From the NCBI GenBank assembly GCA_003427395.1, contig BFEA01000110.1, positions 2,953,729 through 2,982,684 on the forward strand: a stretch of DNA of 28,956 bases, read 5' to 3'. Position numbers and translations under genes: made by a program. Below the pieces are notes generated by a model that was not told where the DNA came from, did not search any database, and worked only from the letters and a program-made list of their open reading frames with translations. Shown here piece after piece: positions 1-9,395 of this stretch. How positions within the stretch are numbered: position 1 is the first letter of the stretch; each line of letters begins with the position of its first letter. The DNA is from Chara braunii. Lineage: Eukaryota > Streptophyta > Charophyceae > Charales > Characeae.

Positions 1-766
1 ATCCACCCCCTCAACACCCGCCCGGAAGACCACGTATGGAGGGCCCAAAGTCCGCATGTACGGGCTGTACAGGCGCTGAGGGCCCGTATGTACGCTCGTA
101 CAGGAATACGAACGGGCCATCCCCGTACAGGGTGACGACATTGAAGAGAATTGAAACATTGCAAACATGATCTGAGAATAATGAACAGATTGAATCTTCC
201 AGAGATTGCTAGAGATAGCAATGTCTACCTGTTCACACATTTAGTAGGCCCCAAGTGTCAACTTGTAAGCACTGGTAGTCTTCCTCCTGCAACCTATAAA
301 GGATTAAAAAGACTTTACAGGTTCCAACGAGCCCCAACTGAAAGCTCTAGCCCATATCATACCATCTCAGAGGAAAGTTTCTATTAATGAGCTGTTGAAA
401 TATAGATCCAAGGTTTTTTTCTTTTTCTATAAAGCTATATTCTTCTCTAAAGTTTCACCTCTCACTACGTACCCTTTACTCCTAAGCATATACAGGGGAC
501 CCCTGCAGACCCAAGTTCAAATGCAAATGCAATCAGATAAACAAAATAAAGTAATACTGAACTACCTGGCGTCGGTCAGTTCCATTACGATATCTGAAGG
601 TCGAAGCCCTTTCTTTCTCTAAGGAAAAAAAAAAAAGGCCGGAATCAAAGACCAGGGTTGGTGCAACCCTCCCCTTAAGGTGCTACGAAGGTACTAAGTT
701 TGCTAGAGAAGGTAATAAAACTTGTTTGTGGTTGTACTGCTGTTGTTCTGATTACCACCCAGAGGT
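1..766. other. Unassigned intergenic sequence
   Basis: No gene is recognised here. Bases 54-107 hold two related copies, about 32 bp apart, of a GTAC-rich motif. An open frame at 151-387 encodes 78 residues with no family I recognise; it could be an exon or chance. Bases 410-515 resemble, in opposite orientation and with gaps, the poly(A)-tailed retroposon at 8257-8507: both contain a near-identical stretch around the block ACAGGGGACCCCTGCA. A run of A at about 626-638 could be a retroposon tail. Nothing here allows a functional call. Confidence 0.4.
54..107. repeat. Short GTAC-rich direct repeat, two copies
   Basis: Two copies of a roughly 22-bp motif lie at 54-75 and 86-107. Each contains ATGTACG followed by a second GTACAGG. 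The copies differ at several positions. A third partial GTACAGGG lies at about 125-132. The function is unknown. Confidence 0.4.
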
Positions 767-948
767 TCTAGCCTATCATCAGTAGACGTACAGCCACCAT
801 CCACCCCTCTACTGTAGTCATCCACTGGACCCCTCTCCAGTCGCTTGTGTTTGTTTGTTGTTTATCATCTGAAGGTATTCTATCCCCTGTCATCACCAGG
901 TTCCTGGCCACCATCCATCCTTTTTTTTTCTTTTTTTTTTTAAGGACA

Positions 949-1107
949 TGCTCCAATCTATTCGTGGGAGCAGCACGTGCTGGGAACTGGGCCCAGCGTC
1001 CCATTCAAGAACGCATTGAGAAATTTATGCAGAACACTTTGAGATACCAGGGCCATTACCTGGATTCTGCTGAAAATGATAGCTATGCAATCTACACAAA
1101 AACTTAG
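949..1107 (+). CDS. Possible terminal exon of an unrecognised gene
   Basis: An open frame of about 50 codons follows a long polypyrimidine run (about 921-941) ending in TTTAAG. That is an acceptable plant 3' splice site, so the segment could be a last exon ending at the TAG at 1105-1107. The predicted residues are of mixed composition (for example QERIEKFMQNTLRYQGHYLD) and read more like protein than the surrounding low-complexity sequence. I do not recognise a family and cannot see an upstream exon. The poly-T run could equally be the reverse of a retroposon poly(A) tail, in which case this is not a gene. Confidence 0.22.
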   Translation, partial: CSNLFVGAARAGNWAQRPIQERIEKFMQNTLRYQGHYLDSAENDSYAIYTKT

Positions 1108-1845
1108 ACAGCCATAACCCCAAACCTTTGATCATGGGAACATTCAGACCGAAAACCACCTGCCTTAGCGCCTTTCAGCAGCCCAACCCTAGCCGCCTCT
1201 CCCCCATATCCCGATACCCAATCTCTACCAGGCCTCCCACCCCCAACTGCTAGGTTACAGAGTGGCACGACCCACCCCAGAAACCCCCCCACCTGCTAGG
1301 CTACAGGGCAAAGCGACCCACCCCGGCTCCAGCCAGCGTCAACTAAGTACCAGCTCACCAATAGACACTAGAGTGCCTTCCACCCTTGACAACTTGCCAG
1401 ATCTCTCTACCAGGTCTCATGCCCCCATACAGCTCGAGTTACAGGGCAGCGCGACCAGTGTCGTTCTGGCCTCGTCCTTTCACAAACCACCATCCATCCT
1501 CATTCCTCGGTCATCAGCAAGATTCCTCCAGTTGTTCTAGCTGTCTTGCATGACCCAGATCCATCTTGGTCATCAGAAGGTACATGCCCACCACCCACTC
1601 CAAGACCTCTGTGATCAACTGGGCCTACTGAGCCTACTCTGTCCTATTTGTCATGGGGGGCAGGCAATCCCTCTGCTGCAAATCCCCCATCACCATCCCA
1701 CCTGCATGAACCCCCCCCCCCCTACACATACAAGCAAGGCCATCAGGTAACCAACTACTGTGAGATCGTCCAATCCACTAGGCCTACAAGGCCGATCCCT
1801 GCCTGCACCTCAGAGATATTGATACTATGTGATGCGAAAGGCTGA
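1108..1845. repeat. Degenerate C-rich repeats, no gene
   Basis: This is C-rich, CA-rich sequence with related blocks. A unit containing CTGCTAGG(T/C)TACAG followed by CGACCCACCCC occurs at about 1247 and 1293 (46-bp spacing). A longer relative of the first copy, starting with a CTCTACCAGG motif, lies at about 1401-1460. The motif CACCATCCATCC recurs at about 910 and 1489. The short open frames here are low complexity and are not called as genes. Confidence 0.35.
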
Positions 1846-1906
1846 TTGGAATAGAACCCCCGACCTCTCCCTTGCAGCACTCCAGTTCAACCCACTGAGA
1901 TAATAC
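1846..1906 (-). repeat. tRNA-derived SINE head (A and B boxes), copy 1
   Basis: Read on the minus strand, this stretch contains a D-arm/A-box-like TATCTCAGTGGG and, about 30 bases later, a T-arm/B-box-like GGGGGTTCTATTCC. The spacing fits an internal RNA polymerase III promoter. The arms do not pair into a full cloverleaf, so I read it as a tRNA-derived SINE head or decayed tRNA relic and not a functional tRNA. Confidence 0.5.
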
Positions 1907-2002
1907 ATCAGCTGACTGTCTATGCGCCCTACTAGGCTGGGGGACAACTATGTGGCGTGCCAACCTACCACCAACTGATCGTGCGCAGGGGTGGTTGACG
2001 GT

Positions 2003-2074
2003 CTACAGAGTCGAACCCTCAACCTCCCCGTTTCAATGTCACAGCTCTAACCCACTGAGCTACCATGCTTGTGC
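2003..2074 (-). repeat. tRNA-derived SINE head (A and B boxes), copy 2
   Basis: On the minus strand there is a clear tRNA-like 5' half. It has a D arm with paired GCTC/GAGC and loop AGTGGGTTA, and A box TAGCTCAGTGGG at about 2051-2063. The B box GAGGGTTCGACTC lies at about 2008-2020. The anticodon stem does not pair (GTGAC against CGGGG) and the T stem is poor, so it is not a working tRNA. It lies about 100 bases upstream (plus-strand sense, downstream) of a similar head at 1846-1906 in the same orientation, which suggests a SINE family or tandem insertions. Confidence 0.55.
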
Positions 2075-2837
2075 CACTCTGAGTAAATTGAGTAAATTGT
2101 TATGGTTCAGTGTACCACCTTTCCCTGGCTCTACTCCTAGAAGAGTCATGATTACAGGGCAACCATCTCTATAGATGCTATACCATCCACACCACCCGGA
2201 CCCCTTTCCTGCTTGTATCGGAGCACAGGCTGATGTCACCAAGCCTACCATCTTTGGATACACTTCGTCCTGCTGCCTGGCATCCTTGCTTGACCAACCT
2301 CATTTCTTCCAGTATGCCCCAAGCTACTGCAATGGAGCAGCACTCTCCATAGCTGCTGTGCCAAGTTCAGGGCTGCAGGATGTAGAATCGCCAACCAGAC
2401 AAACGTAGGGTTCCCTCCGCCTAATTCTTTTCCTATCGAGGCAGGCACCCTACCCCTCCGAGACTCCCAGTGAAGGAACCAGATCCTGAATTAGCCTTAG
2501 CCTTGTCTGAAATGAACTGAATCATGGACAGGTACAGAACAAACACCCCAAGAAGTGCACCATGCACGTGCTTCGGCAGTGGCTAGCCGGCAATTTCCAG
2601 ACAATGCCAGGCTTGTTCAGCACCCTTTCCCGAACTAATTCTCCCATAGCAAATCAACAGAAAAGAGCCTCCTCCACAGTCCTTCCCCTCTAGATGGGTA
2701 GTCCCTCTCTTATAATCCGTCGAGCCTCCCTTTCCACGTCCCCTTCCACACCCTCTGAGACTTGGTGAAACCTAGCTGGTCCGAAGACTACAAGATAGTA
2801 AGATAACCCTGTAATGCACATGTGATGCATTCGTGGA
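2075..2837. other. Downstream flank of the receptor kinase, nothing recognised
   Basis: This stretch lies beyond the stop codon of the minus-strand kinase gene and should hold its 3' UTR. I see no minus-strand AATAAA signal, no repeat with clear ends and no convincing coding frame. Plant polyadenylation signals are loose, so the missing hexamer says little. Confidence 0.3.
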
Positions 2838-5720
2838 CTAGACCTTTGTTTGCATCTGAAATGGCCGCATGCGATGGTTCTGCAGTCGGAGTTTTTTTCC
2901 TCGTTCGCTGAGCAGATCCCAATCCGCTTGCGACGCACGGTCATCTTCGACCCTGACGTCATCCTCTGCTCGTGACTCGTCAAAAAGGTTCGCCATATCT
3001 GTAGTCTTGGTCAGCGACTCCCACCCTACTTCCAAAAACATGCTGTGAAAGCCTTGAATAACTGTGCGCATTGCTGGCCTCGCCCCATATTCCTCGTGGA
3101 CGCATTCCCAAGCCAGTTGGATAGTGCTCATCACCAGGTGCTTCATTGAATCTCCCTCTGCTTGGTCCCGTAGCCAGGGATCAAGGATCGCATATGGCAT
3201 GTCCACTGTCCGGTCTTGGTCTTGGATGTTTTCTCCTCCACCTCGAAGGAAAGGCTTCACCCACTCGACAAGCGTCTCCCATCCCACCCCTGAAGGCGCT
3301 GGTGCAGCCACCTTCCTTCCCGTCAGGAGCTCTAATACGAGCACCCCAAAGGAATAAACATCATTCTTCTCCGACAGCTCTCCTCTCAGCATGTATTCAG
3401 GTGACATGTACCCGAATGTGCCACCGATGTGGGACGTCAGAACAATATGGTCGTGGCCGGTGTCCAACACTCTCTCCCCAATGGCAGCCAATCCGAAATC
3501 AGCGAGAACGACATGGAGCGTCTCCCCACACCCATCTCCTAGAAGGACGTTGCTGCTCTTGATGTCACGATGGATGATGGGAGGCTTGGCACCGTCGTGT
3601 AGGTAGCAGAGCCCCTTGGCTATCTGGAACGCGACGCTCATGCGCTCCTGAAGAGTGAGCGGGGGAAGAGATTCTGTGTGTTCCTCGACGAGAGAGGTTT
3701 GCCCTGTCCCCTTTCCAACGTTGGGGAATAACCTTCGGTGCAAGCAGCCGCCTCGGAAGAATGGGTACACAAGTATGCAATGACTGCCCTCCAGGCAGTA
3801 CCCGATGAGCTGGATCAGATTGACATGATTGACTGCACTGAGTGTGTTCACCTCCGCCACAAACTGACTCCGCTTGGTGTCCGTCAGCTCACCCGTCATT
3901 ACCTTCATTGCCACCTCCATGCCGTCGACCGACCCCCTATAGACTTTTCCAAACGCCCCTCTTTCCCCGATCCGTAAACTGTCACTAAAATTTCCAGTGC
4001 AGTCCAACAGCATTTGCAAGGGGAACCGCTTGAGGCGCGAGGGCTTGAGTCCTGAGATGTCGAAAGGAGTGCAGTCCGTTGTTGGCCGCTGGCTTTCTAG
4101 ATTCGCCTCGCGAGCTCGAGGGCTATGGGTTTTACAGGGGTTGAACATGAACTTCAAGCCGGCAGCGATTCCCAATACCACAAACCCTGCCGTGACGGAG
4201 ACTATTAACATGAGGCCCACGAAAGGAATGGCTGACATGCGCCCCCGTTTACAAATGTGTAGGTCCGACCTGTGAAGCGGTACTCGAAACAAGTTGCCGT
4301 TGCTCGTTCCAATGTACAGGCTTAGTAGTTTCCCGTCATCGTGAAGGGCCAATCCCGTGAATTCTGCATGGTATATTATTCCACTCCTCGTCCGTTCAGC
4401 TTTGGGACCCTTGCAGGGCAAGTTGACGGGAAAGACATCAAGTTGAATTCCTTTTCCCCGAGCCACAAACACATTGCATCCGTCCGGAGTGGCCACTATG
4501 TCATTCGCACGTTGTCCACCATCCAAAATCCTTGACCGCTCAGGGAAGTAGAGGTTGGTCTTTACACTAATTTGTCCCCACACTTCACCCCCTGGCATCT
4601 GCGCATAGTAGAGGCAAGTACCGTTCGCAACAACGCTTTGGGATTGAAACACCACGTCCAGCTCCGATTTCGCCAAAAAGTCTTCGCCCGGTTTAGTTCC
4701 CCACATCGGACGTCCCGAGTCGTCGACCTCGATGGAATTTATTGAATAGAAATCCCTCTGGTACACTGTGTTCACAAGTATGCTCGTGTTGTCCACAGCC
4801 AGAGACGTGACGAAATACCTCTGCCAGATTGATGAGCGAGAGCCGTCAGAAAGAGACACAGAAATAAGCATGCTGAGATTTTCGGCATGGAAGCCGTTCC
4901 CATACAGTAGTTCCTTGAATCTTCTGACACTCAGCAGGAGATGTGCTCCATCCCTAGACAGACCCATGCCTGACACATAAGGTAGACTTTCTGTTACTCC
5001 GGAATCGGTCCCGTTCGCAATTCTGGAGCCGTTCGGTTGGTCGAATGGCCACATGTAACTTACTGTCCCTTCGTCAGTATGTGGGGACATAGAATCATCG
5101 CTGGCACGGCCCTGCAGTAAGCTAACGTTTCTGATCGAGACCTCACGATGGGTGTCGCTACCGTCTTTGGAACAGTACTGCTCCAGGACATAATACAGGA
5201 CATGCAATGGTGAAATCACGAGGTTCTTGATTTCGGAGTGACATTCTTCGTCGGCGGACGAATCAGCCCTGGGGGGATGGGATCGTACGAGCCTGACCGA
5301 GCCTTTTAGCATGAAGTTTGGACGCAGGGGCAGCAAACCGTAGTCCGGCTGCGTCCCTGGATCAGCGTTTGCCCTCGATGGTGCCGCCGGAGTGGCAGTT
5401 GCTGGCGGCAGTGCCGCGGGAGCACCACTTGCGGGGGAGAGGGGCGGTTGAGACGCACTTGCGGACTCCTGAAGAAAACGAGCACTCGCGTGGCCGCTGG
5501 CATGGGAGGCAGCGCGCCTCAATGCCGTTCTATGTACTTCTTTCTCCGCGCTCGGCGCGAGGAGCAGACAGCAGCCACACACCGCCGCAGCTATTGCCAG
5601 CAAACAGGACAAGAAAAATCGCATCCACGCAAAGGAACAGACATGACGACGCTTGCCATGGCAGAACATGGCACAGGTGCCCCTAACCGGACAGGCGAAC
5701 TTCATATCCGCAATCCTCAT
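2838..5720 (-). CDS. Receptor-like kinase with beta-propeller-like ectodomain
   Basis: Probable plasma-membrane receptor Ser/Thr kinase, 960 residues in one exon. Order: hydrophobic signal segment at residues 35-57; Ala/Pro/Ser-rich linker at 60-125; ectodomain at about 130-490 with several N-glycosylation sequons; one membrane span at about 494-524; kinase domain at about 575-895. The ectodomain has no leucine-rich repeats. It repeats a beta-propeller-blade pattern: GLSRDGAHLLLSV (253-265), ATPDGCNVFVA (410-420), ALHDDGKLLSLYIG (458-471). Kinase landmarks are complete: Lys606, Glu623, His717-Arg718-Asp719, Lys721, Asn724, Asp741-Phe-Gly, SPE 773-775, Asp787 and Arg881, so it should be an active RD-type RLK/Pelle kinase. 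The glycine loop reads GERGAFG (585-591), one residue longer than the usual GxGxxG. Met33 (codon at 5624-5622) gives a cleaner signal peptide than Met1, so the true start may be there. The ligand is unknown. Confidence 0.88.
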   Translation of the reverse strand: MRIADMKFACPVRGTCAMFCHGKRRHVCSFAWMRFFLSCLLAIAAAVCGCCLLLAPSAEKEVHRTALRRAASHASGHASARFLQESASASQPPLSPASGAPAALPPATATPAAPSRANADPGTQPDYGLLPLRPNFMLKGSVRLVRSHPPRADSSADEECHSEIKNLVISPLHVLYYVLEQYCSKDGSDTHREVSIRNVSLLQGRASDDSMSPHTDEGTVSYMWPFDQPNGSRIANGTDSGVTESLPYVSGMGLSRDGAHLLLSVRRFKELLYGNGFHAENLSMLISVSLSDGSRSSIWQRYFVTSLAVDNTSILVNTVYQRDFYSINSIEVDDSGRPMWGTKPGEDFLAKSELDVVFQSQSVVANGTCLYYAQMPGGEVWGQISVKTNLYFPERSRILDGGQRANDIVATPDGCNVFVARGKGIQLDVFPVNLPCKGPKAERTRSGIIYHAEFTGLALHDDGKLLSLYIGTSNGNLFRVPLHRSDLHICKRGRMSAIPFVGLMLIVSVTAGFVVLGIAAGLKFMFNPCKTHSPRAREANLESQRPTTDCTPFDISGLKPSRLKRFPLQMLLDCTGNFSDSLRIGERGAFGKVYRGSVDGMEVAMKVMTGELTDTKRSQFVAEVNTLSAVNHVNLIQLIGYCLEGSHCILVYPFFRGGCLHRRLFPNVGKGTGQTSLVEEHTESLPPLTLQERMSVAFQIAKGLCYLHDGAKPPIIHRDIKSSNVLLGDGCGETLHVVLADFGLAAIGERVLDTGHDHIVLTSHIGGTFGYMSPEYMLRGELSEKNDVYSFGVLVLELLTGRKVAAPAPSGVGWETLVEWVKPFLRGGGENIQDQDRTVDMPYAILDPWLRDQAEGDSMKHLVMSTIQLAWECVHEEYGARPAMRTVIQGFHSMFLEVGWESLTKTTDMANLFDESRAEDDVRVEDDRASQADWDLLSERGKKLRLQNHRMRPFQMQTKV

Positions 5721-6942
5721 AAGTCCCGTCCCAGAGGCTTACGATTTGAGTGTGCTATGGATGCCTAGCAAGCGAGCGAGCGAGCCATCACCAACGAACT
5801 CCTGTCCGGCCCATTTCAATTTCTCCCCCAGTTCTGTACTGCTTTCCGCCACAGAATTGACACGCTCTTCAGAGCAGAGGATGCTCCAGCAGAGCACACT
5901 TCTTAGTGTGACACATACTGCGAAAGTCGTGTCCGTGACGCTGGCTGGACACGTTCACCATGGAGGCGTGCTCCCAACTCCACGTATGAACAACGACAGC
6001 GCAAAGAGGCAGCCAGCGCAGAGACTAGACATAAGTCATCGCGTAGGCCGCCGGCAAGCAGGCGAACGCCTGCCTTTCCCCCCAGCAGCCTTCGAGCCTC
6101 ACTAACGGATGATATAGTACTGCTCTGGCCACAGGCCGATTGGACACGGATGTGCAGAGTGAGAGAGCCGTGGCAGCGAAGGCGTGCGTCAGTTCCTGGG
6201 TGCGTTGGCTCCGGCCATGCTCAAAAGGCGTTTTTCGTTCCCCCGCTCGTGCAGTGAGAAGACACACGAAAGTCGGCCATCACAGAACATGGCAATGGCT
6301 GCACAACCGGGCCATGAAAGCTTATAATTAACATCTAAACATCTTAGAGCTTCTTCCTAACGGATAAACGAATAAGTAGTCGAAACCCTCGTGCCCCATC
6401 TATTGTGGCAACTTCGCCCTTGATGCACCTAATCACTCTAGGTCTCTATCCCACAATCACCAGTCGAATTGTGGATTGCTCTCACACACGTCGCTGCCAA
6501 ATCATAATGGATGCCCAAGAACGATGTCCTTAACTCGATGTAAAAGCACCAAGCCCCCGCAGAGAACACAGTCCCGCCGCCGTCAATCTTCCTGTCAAAT
6601 TCAGTTCCACGATCGCCTATCTCCCGGTTGATGTAAAAGCACACCTTGCTAACCACCTGAGTCGCATCGGTCTCCGTACATCCGCAGTGCGTACATCTCC
6701 CTCGTTGCGTCTTGCAATCTCCTCCACGTAACTCTTCGCATTTCCATCGAGAAGATCCCGTCTCTCTCTCCAGCGATCAAGAGGGAAGGAAACGAAAAGA
6801 GAGATTCCATGGATAGGGCTCCACGTGTCGAATATTGAATTGGTCGCTACAACCGACGCCTCCGATCATGCCCCTGTCCCCTGGCATTCACGGCGTGCTG
6901 GACACGAGAAGGTACCATCATCAGTACACGCCATCATTACTA
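5721..6942. other. Upstream flank of the receptor kinase
   Basis: This is the 5' side of the minus-strand kinase gene and should hold its promoter and leader. A (GAGC)n-like run lies at about 5769-5785. A minus-strand TTATAAG at about 6319-6325 is a weak TATA candidate roughly 600 bp from the start codon, and I would not rely on it. The words GATGTAAAAGCAC occur twice (about 6536 and 6630). I recognise no other gene here. Confidence 0.3.
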
Positions 6943-7134
6943 GGAAGACAAGCATCGGTTTCCCCAGATTTCTCCCGAGCGCGCTAACCCATACCGAGAA
7001 TGGCAGACAAGCAGTCGCAGGATGGCTCATGCTTACGTGGAAGACGAGCATCGATTTCCCCAGATTTCTCCCGACCGGGTTAACCCATAGCGAAAATGGC
7101 ACACAAGCAGTCCCGGGATGGCTGTGCGGAAGAG
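6943..7134 (+). repeat. Tandem duplication, 96-bp period, two copies
   Basis: Copy one runs from about 6943 to 7038 and copy two from 7039 to 7134. They share GGAAGAC.AGCATCG.TTTCCCCAG, TTTCTCCCGA, TAACCCATA and CAAGCAGTC..GGATGGCT and differ at scattered positions. The period is 32 codons, so a plus-strand open frame (6825-7139, 104 residues) carries two protein-level copies of the unit. I do not recognise the protein, and the frame may be incidental. Confidence 0.75.
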
Positions 7135-7471
7135 AATAAGAGGGAGGATAACGAGAGGCGCTAGTAGCCACACCGGGCAACCGATCCAGGTCTCTCGCGA
7201 ACGCTTCACAGTCTTCACTCATAGCAAGCATAGCAGACAGACAAGCAACGCGGCTGTGGGTGCAGCAAAGACAGCGTGAGGAGAGGCGTCCTGCCAACCA
7301 GACAAACGGGCACAACTCCCAACAGGGGATGTCGCCGCTATCGTGCGTGTGCACCTGACCGGAAATTCAACGTCGCATGCAACGGAAACCGACGCATTCT
7401 TTCCAACTAACAGATAGTCAGTGTCCACCGCCCACCTACGTAATCCCACATGGGTACACACCTGGAGACCC

Positions 7472-7628
<157 letters not shown>

Positions 7629-7686
7629 CAGCGGGGTAGAATAACGTCAAACCTCGTGGATTGTGAGGTCCATGTGCGCTAAGCCC

Positions 7687-7722
7687 AGTCCATGAGATGC
7701 GTAGCGTCGAAAGGCTGGTTGG
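7687..7722 (+). other. Conserved hairpin with CAUGA/GAAA internal loop
   Basis: As RNA, outer strands CCAGUC and GGCUGG pair (one G-U). Inner strands GAUGC and GCGUC pair around a GUA loop. Between them lie CAUGA on one side and GAAA on the other. The same sequence recurs unchanged in the second block at about 8033-8068. The internal loop recalls the stem-II side of a hammerhead ribozyme core, but the essential C3 and G5 are absent and there is no cleavage arm. The function is unknown. Confidence 0.35.
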
Positions 7723-7937
7723 TCGCAGGCACCTTCCGCAGCCTAGCATTGGAGTCGGTCGCTGCTCAACATCATGCATTGCCGGCGGCGTACATCGCGA
7801 GGTATGCTTACGAGAGACTTAGTGGCTGTCTCTCTGTGAGCACGTCGGTTCATGGCGTCGCAAGGTCCGGCCACCTACGTCATCCCACATAGGTACACAC
7901 CTGGAGACCCACACCCACCTCCCACCCACACACACAC

Positions 7938-7984
<47 letters not shown>

Positions 7985-8085
7985 CGGCAGGGTAGAATAG
8001 CTTCAAACCTGTGAGCTCCATGTGCGTTCAGCCCAGTCCATGAGATGCGTAGCGTCGAAAGGCTGGCTGGTCGAAGGCACCTTGG

Positions 8086-8246
8086 GACCGTTGATAAGGG
8101 CGTACTCGCAGTGAAGCTGTCCCCGTGCTTGGTATACTCACATTCTAATTTGCTTATCCAGCCAGACGCAATTGCGAGTATCTGATCAGTTCAATTATTC
8201 AATATCTGATTTTTAAAAAAGGAAGGGGGAAAAAGCGCATGGATTC
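8086..8246. other. Short unassigned spacer
   Basis: This lies between the duplicated microsatellite block and the poly(A)-tailed retroposon. No feature is recognised. Confidence 0.3.
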
Positions 8247-8517
8247 AAGATGTCCTAAATTCTAGGGCAAAGGGGTTACCTCCCTCCACTGAGAGAGGTA
8301 ACCTCCCTTCACAGAAGAGAGGTAGAAAGCTAGGCTTGCAGGGGTCCCCTGTATAGCCTTAGGGGTAGTGGTAGGTAGTGAAAGGAAAAAGATATGTTCC
8401 ATGACATGCCAGAAGCCAGTTAAAATATGTGAGGTGAGAGAAAAAATATATATATAGCTGTGCCCCAATGAGGAGAAGACAGCTCTCAAAAAAAAAAAAA
8501 AAAAAAAAAGATGTCCT
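8247..8517 (+). mobile_element. Poly(A)-tailed short retroposon with 10-bp TSD
   Basis: The insert at 8257-8507 ends in 22 A (8488-8509) and is flanked by perfect 10-bp direct repeats AAGATGTCCT at 8247-8256 and 8508-8517. A poly(A) tail with a target-site duplication is the signature of target-primed reverse transcription by a LINE-type machinery. The body is about 230 bp and non-coding. It starts with a small inverted repeat (GGTTACCTC at 8274-8282 against GAGGTAACC at 8295-8303) and has a TA run at about 8445-8455. I see no clear tRNA A/B boxes, so the origin of its head is unknown. A diverged relative lies reversed at about 410-515. Confidence 0.75.
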
Positions 8518-8914
8518 TTCTTTTGCCACGTGCCGCCGGCCTGCTTTCTGCCCCTAAGAATTGGTTCGACTGCCTCCTCTTTATTTCCATGTTTTTTTTT
8601 TCGTTTTTTTTTTTGCCCCTGGCTGTACCGTACACTCACGACGGCAGATTGCAACTTAAAACTATCTCATCATCCTTTCAAATCTCCGAGATCAATCAGG
8701 ACCGCCTATGAGGTCCGCCAGAGCCACAAATGGCTAATGAGGAAGGAAGAAGTGCCTCCCCCGGATGATTGGACTTAAAAGCTTCATTTTTTGGTTAAGT
8801 AATTTTTGCCCGGGGCTTCAACGCTTACTTTTGGAAAGTGTTTCAAAGAGTGGGACGCTGGACCCGGTTTTTTCAACCAATTCAATTACCTATCAAATCT
8901 GGACAGGACGGCCT
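8518..8914. other. Unassigned sequence with T runs
   Basis: Poly-T tracts at about 8591-8613 could be the reversed tail of another retroposon, but I cannot find a matching target duplication. No coding frame is convincing. Confidence 0.3.
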
Positions 8915-9275
8915 TCAGGCCTTTTTTATTGTCATTATAGTATTACGGGGAACCCCGTAGCAGCCACATCCGTGCTCAAGCCTCAAACGAGGGAACATGC
9001 GGGAGCTGCACCCACCAGCAGGTGGGCGATACCAGCCAGGGGTCAGCCGGTAGCATCAGGACCGAGCTTCTTCCATGGGCCAGTCACTGTGCCTCCCCTC
9101 CGGTCCCCTCCCCCTATGAACATCAGCAGTCTCTGCTCAATGCCATTCGGGGGGACCAACGGCATATCTCTAGGTGGCGGGCGCCAAGCATGCCCAGGAA
9201 GGTACATGAGGCCAATGGGGATTGAACCCAAGACCTCCTGAATGCCACTTGCGTGTCTTACCAACCCAGGACCCT
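8915..9275 (-). mobile_element. tRNA-derived SINE, minus strand
   Basis: On the minus strand the head (9275 down to about 9215) reads like a tRNA. It has a D-loop-like GGGTTGGTAAGAC (A box region, about 9255-9268), an AGGAGGTC variable region and the T-arm/B box TTGGGTTCAATCCCC (about 9217-9231). The body continues to a small hairpin GGGGTTCCCC (8948-8957) and an AT-rich end with ATAATGACAATAAAAAA at about 8926-8942, which fits a SINE tail. I could not define target-site duplications. Open frames in the body are incidental. Confidence 0.55.
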
Positions 9276-9339
9276 GTTTCCAGCAGCAGGAGAGACTAAG
9301 TTGAATTCGATGGATGGAAGAGCTCAGCTCATAAGCTAA

Positions 9340-9395
9340 ACTGGCTGAAGCTGCCAGGATAACTCCGGGTCGAATTGTGAGGTCCCCGGGGCCAA
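9340..9395 (-). repeat. Dispersed short repeat, copy 1
   Basis: On the minus strand it contains GACCTCACAATTCGACCCGG, then CTGGCAGC and CCAGTTT. The same order of blocks recurs at 17963-18020, so this is a dispersed element or a shared TE terminus. It sits just beyond the SINE head. Confidence 0.5.

Noticed and set aside
2003-2074. Functional tRNA gene on the minus strand
   Set aside because: The D arm and T loop look right, but the anticodon stem and T stem do not pair.
6866-7354. 162-residue minus-strand open frame
   Set aside because: Lies opposite the 96-bp tandem duplication and has no recognisable domain; probably chance.
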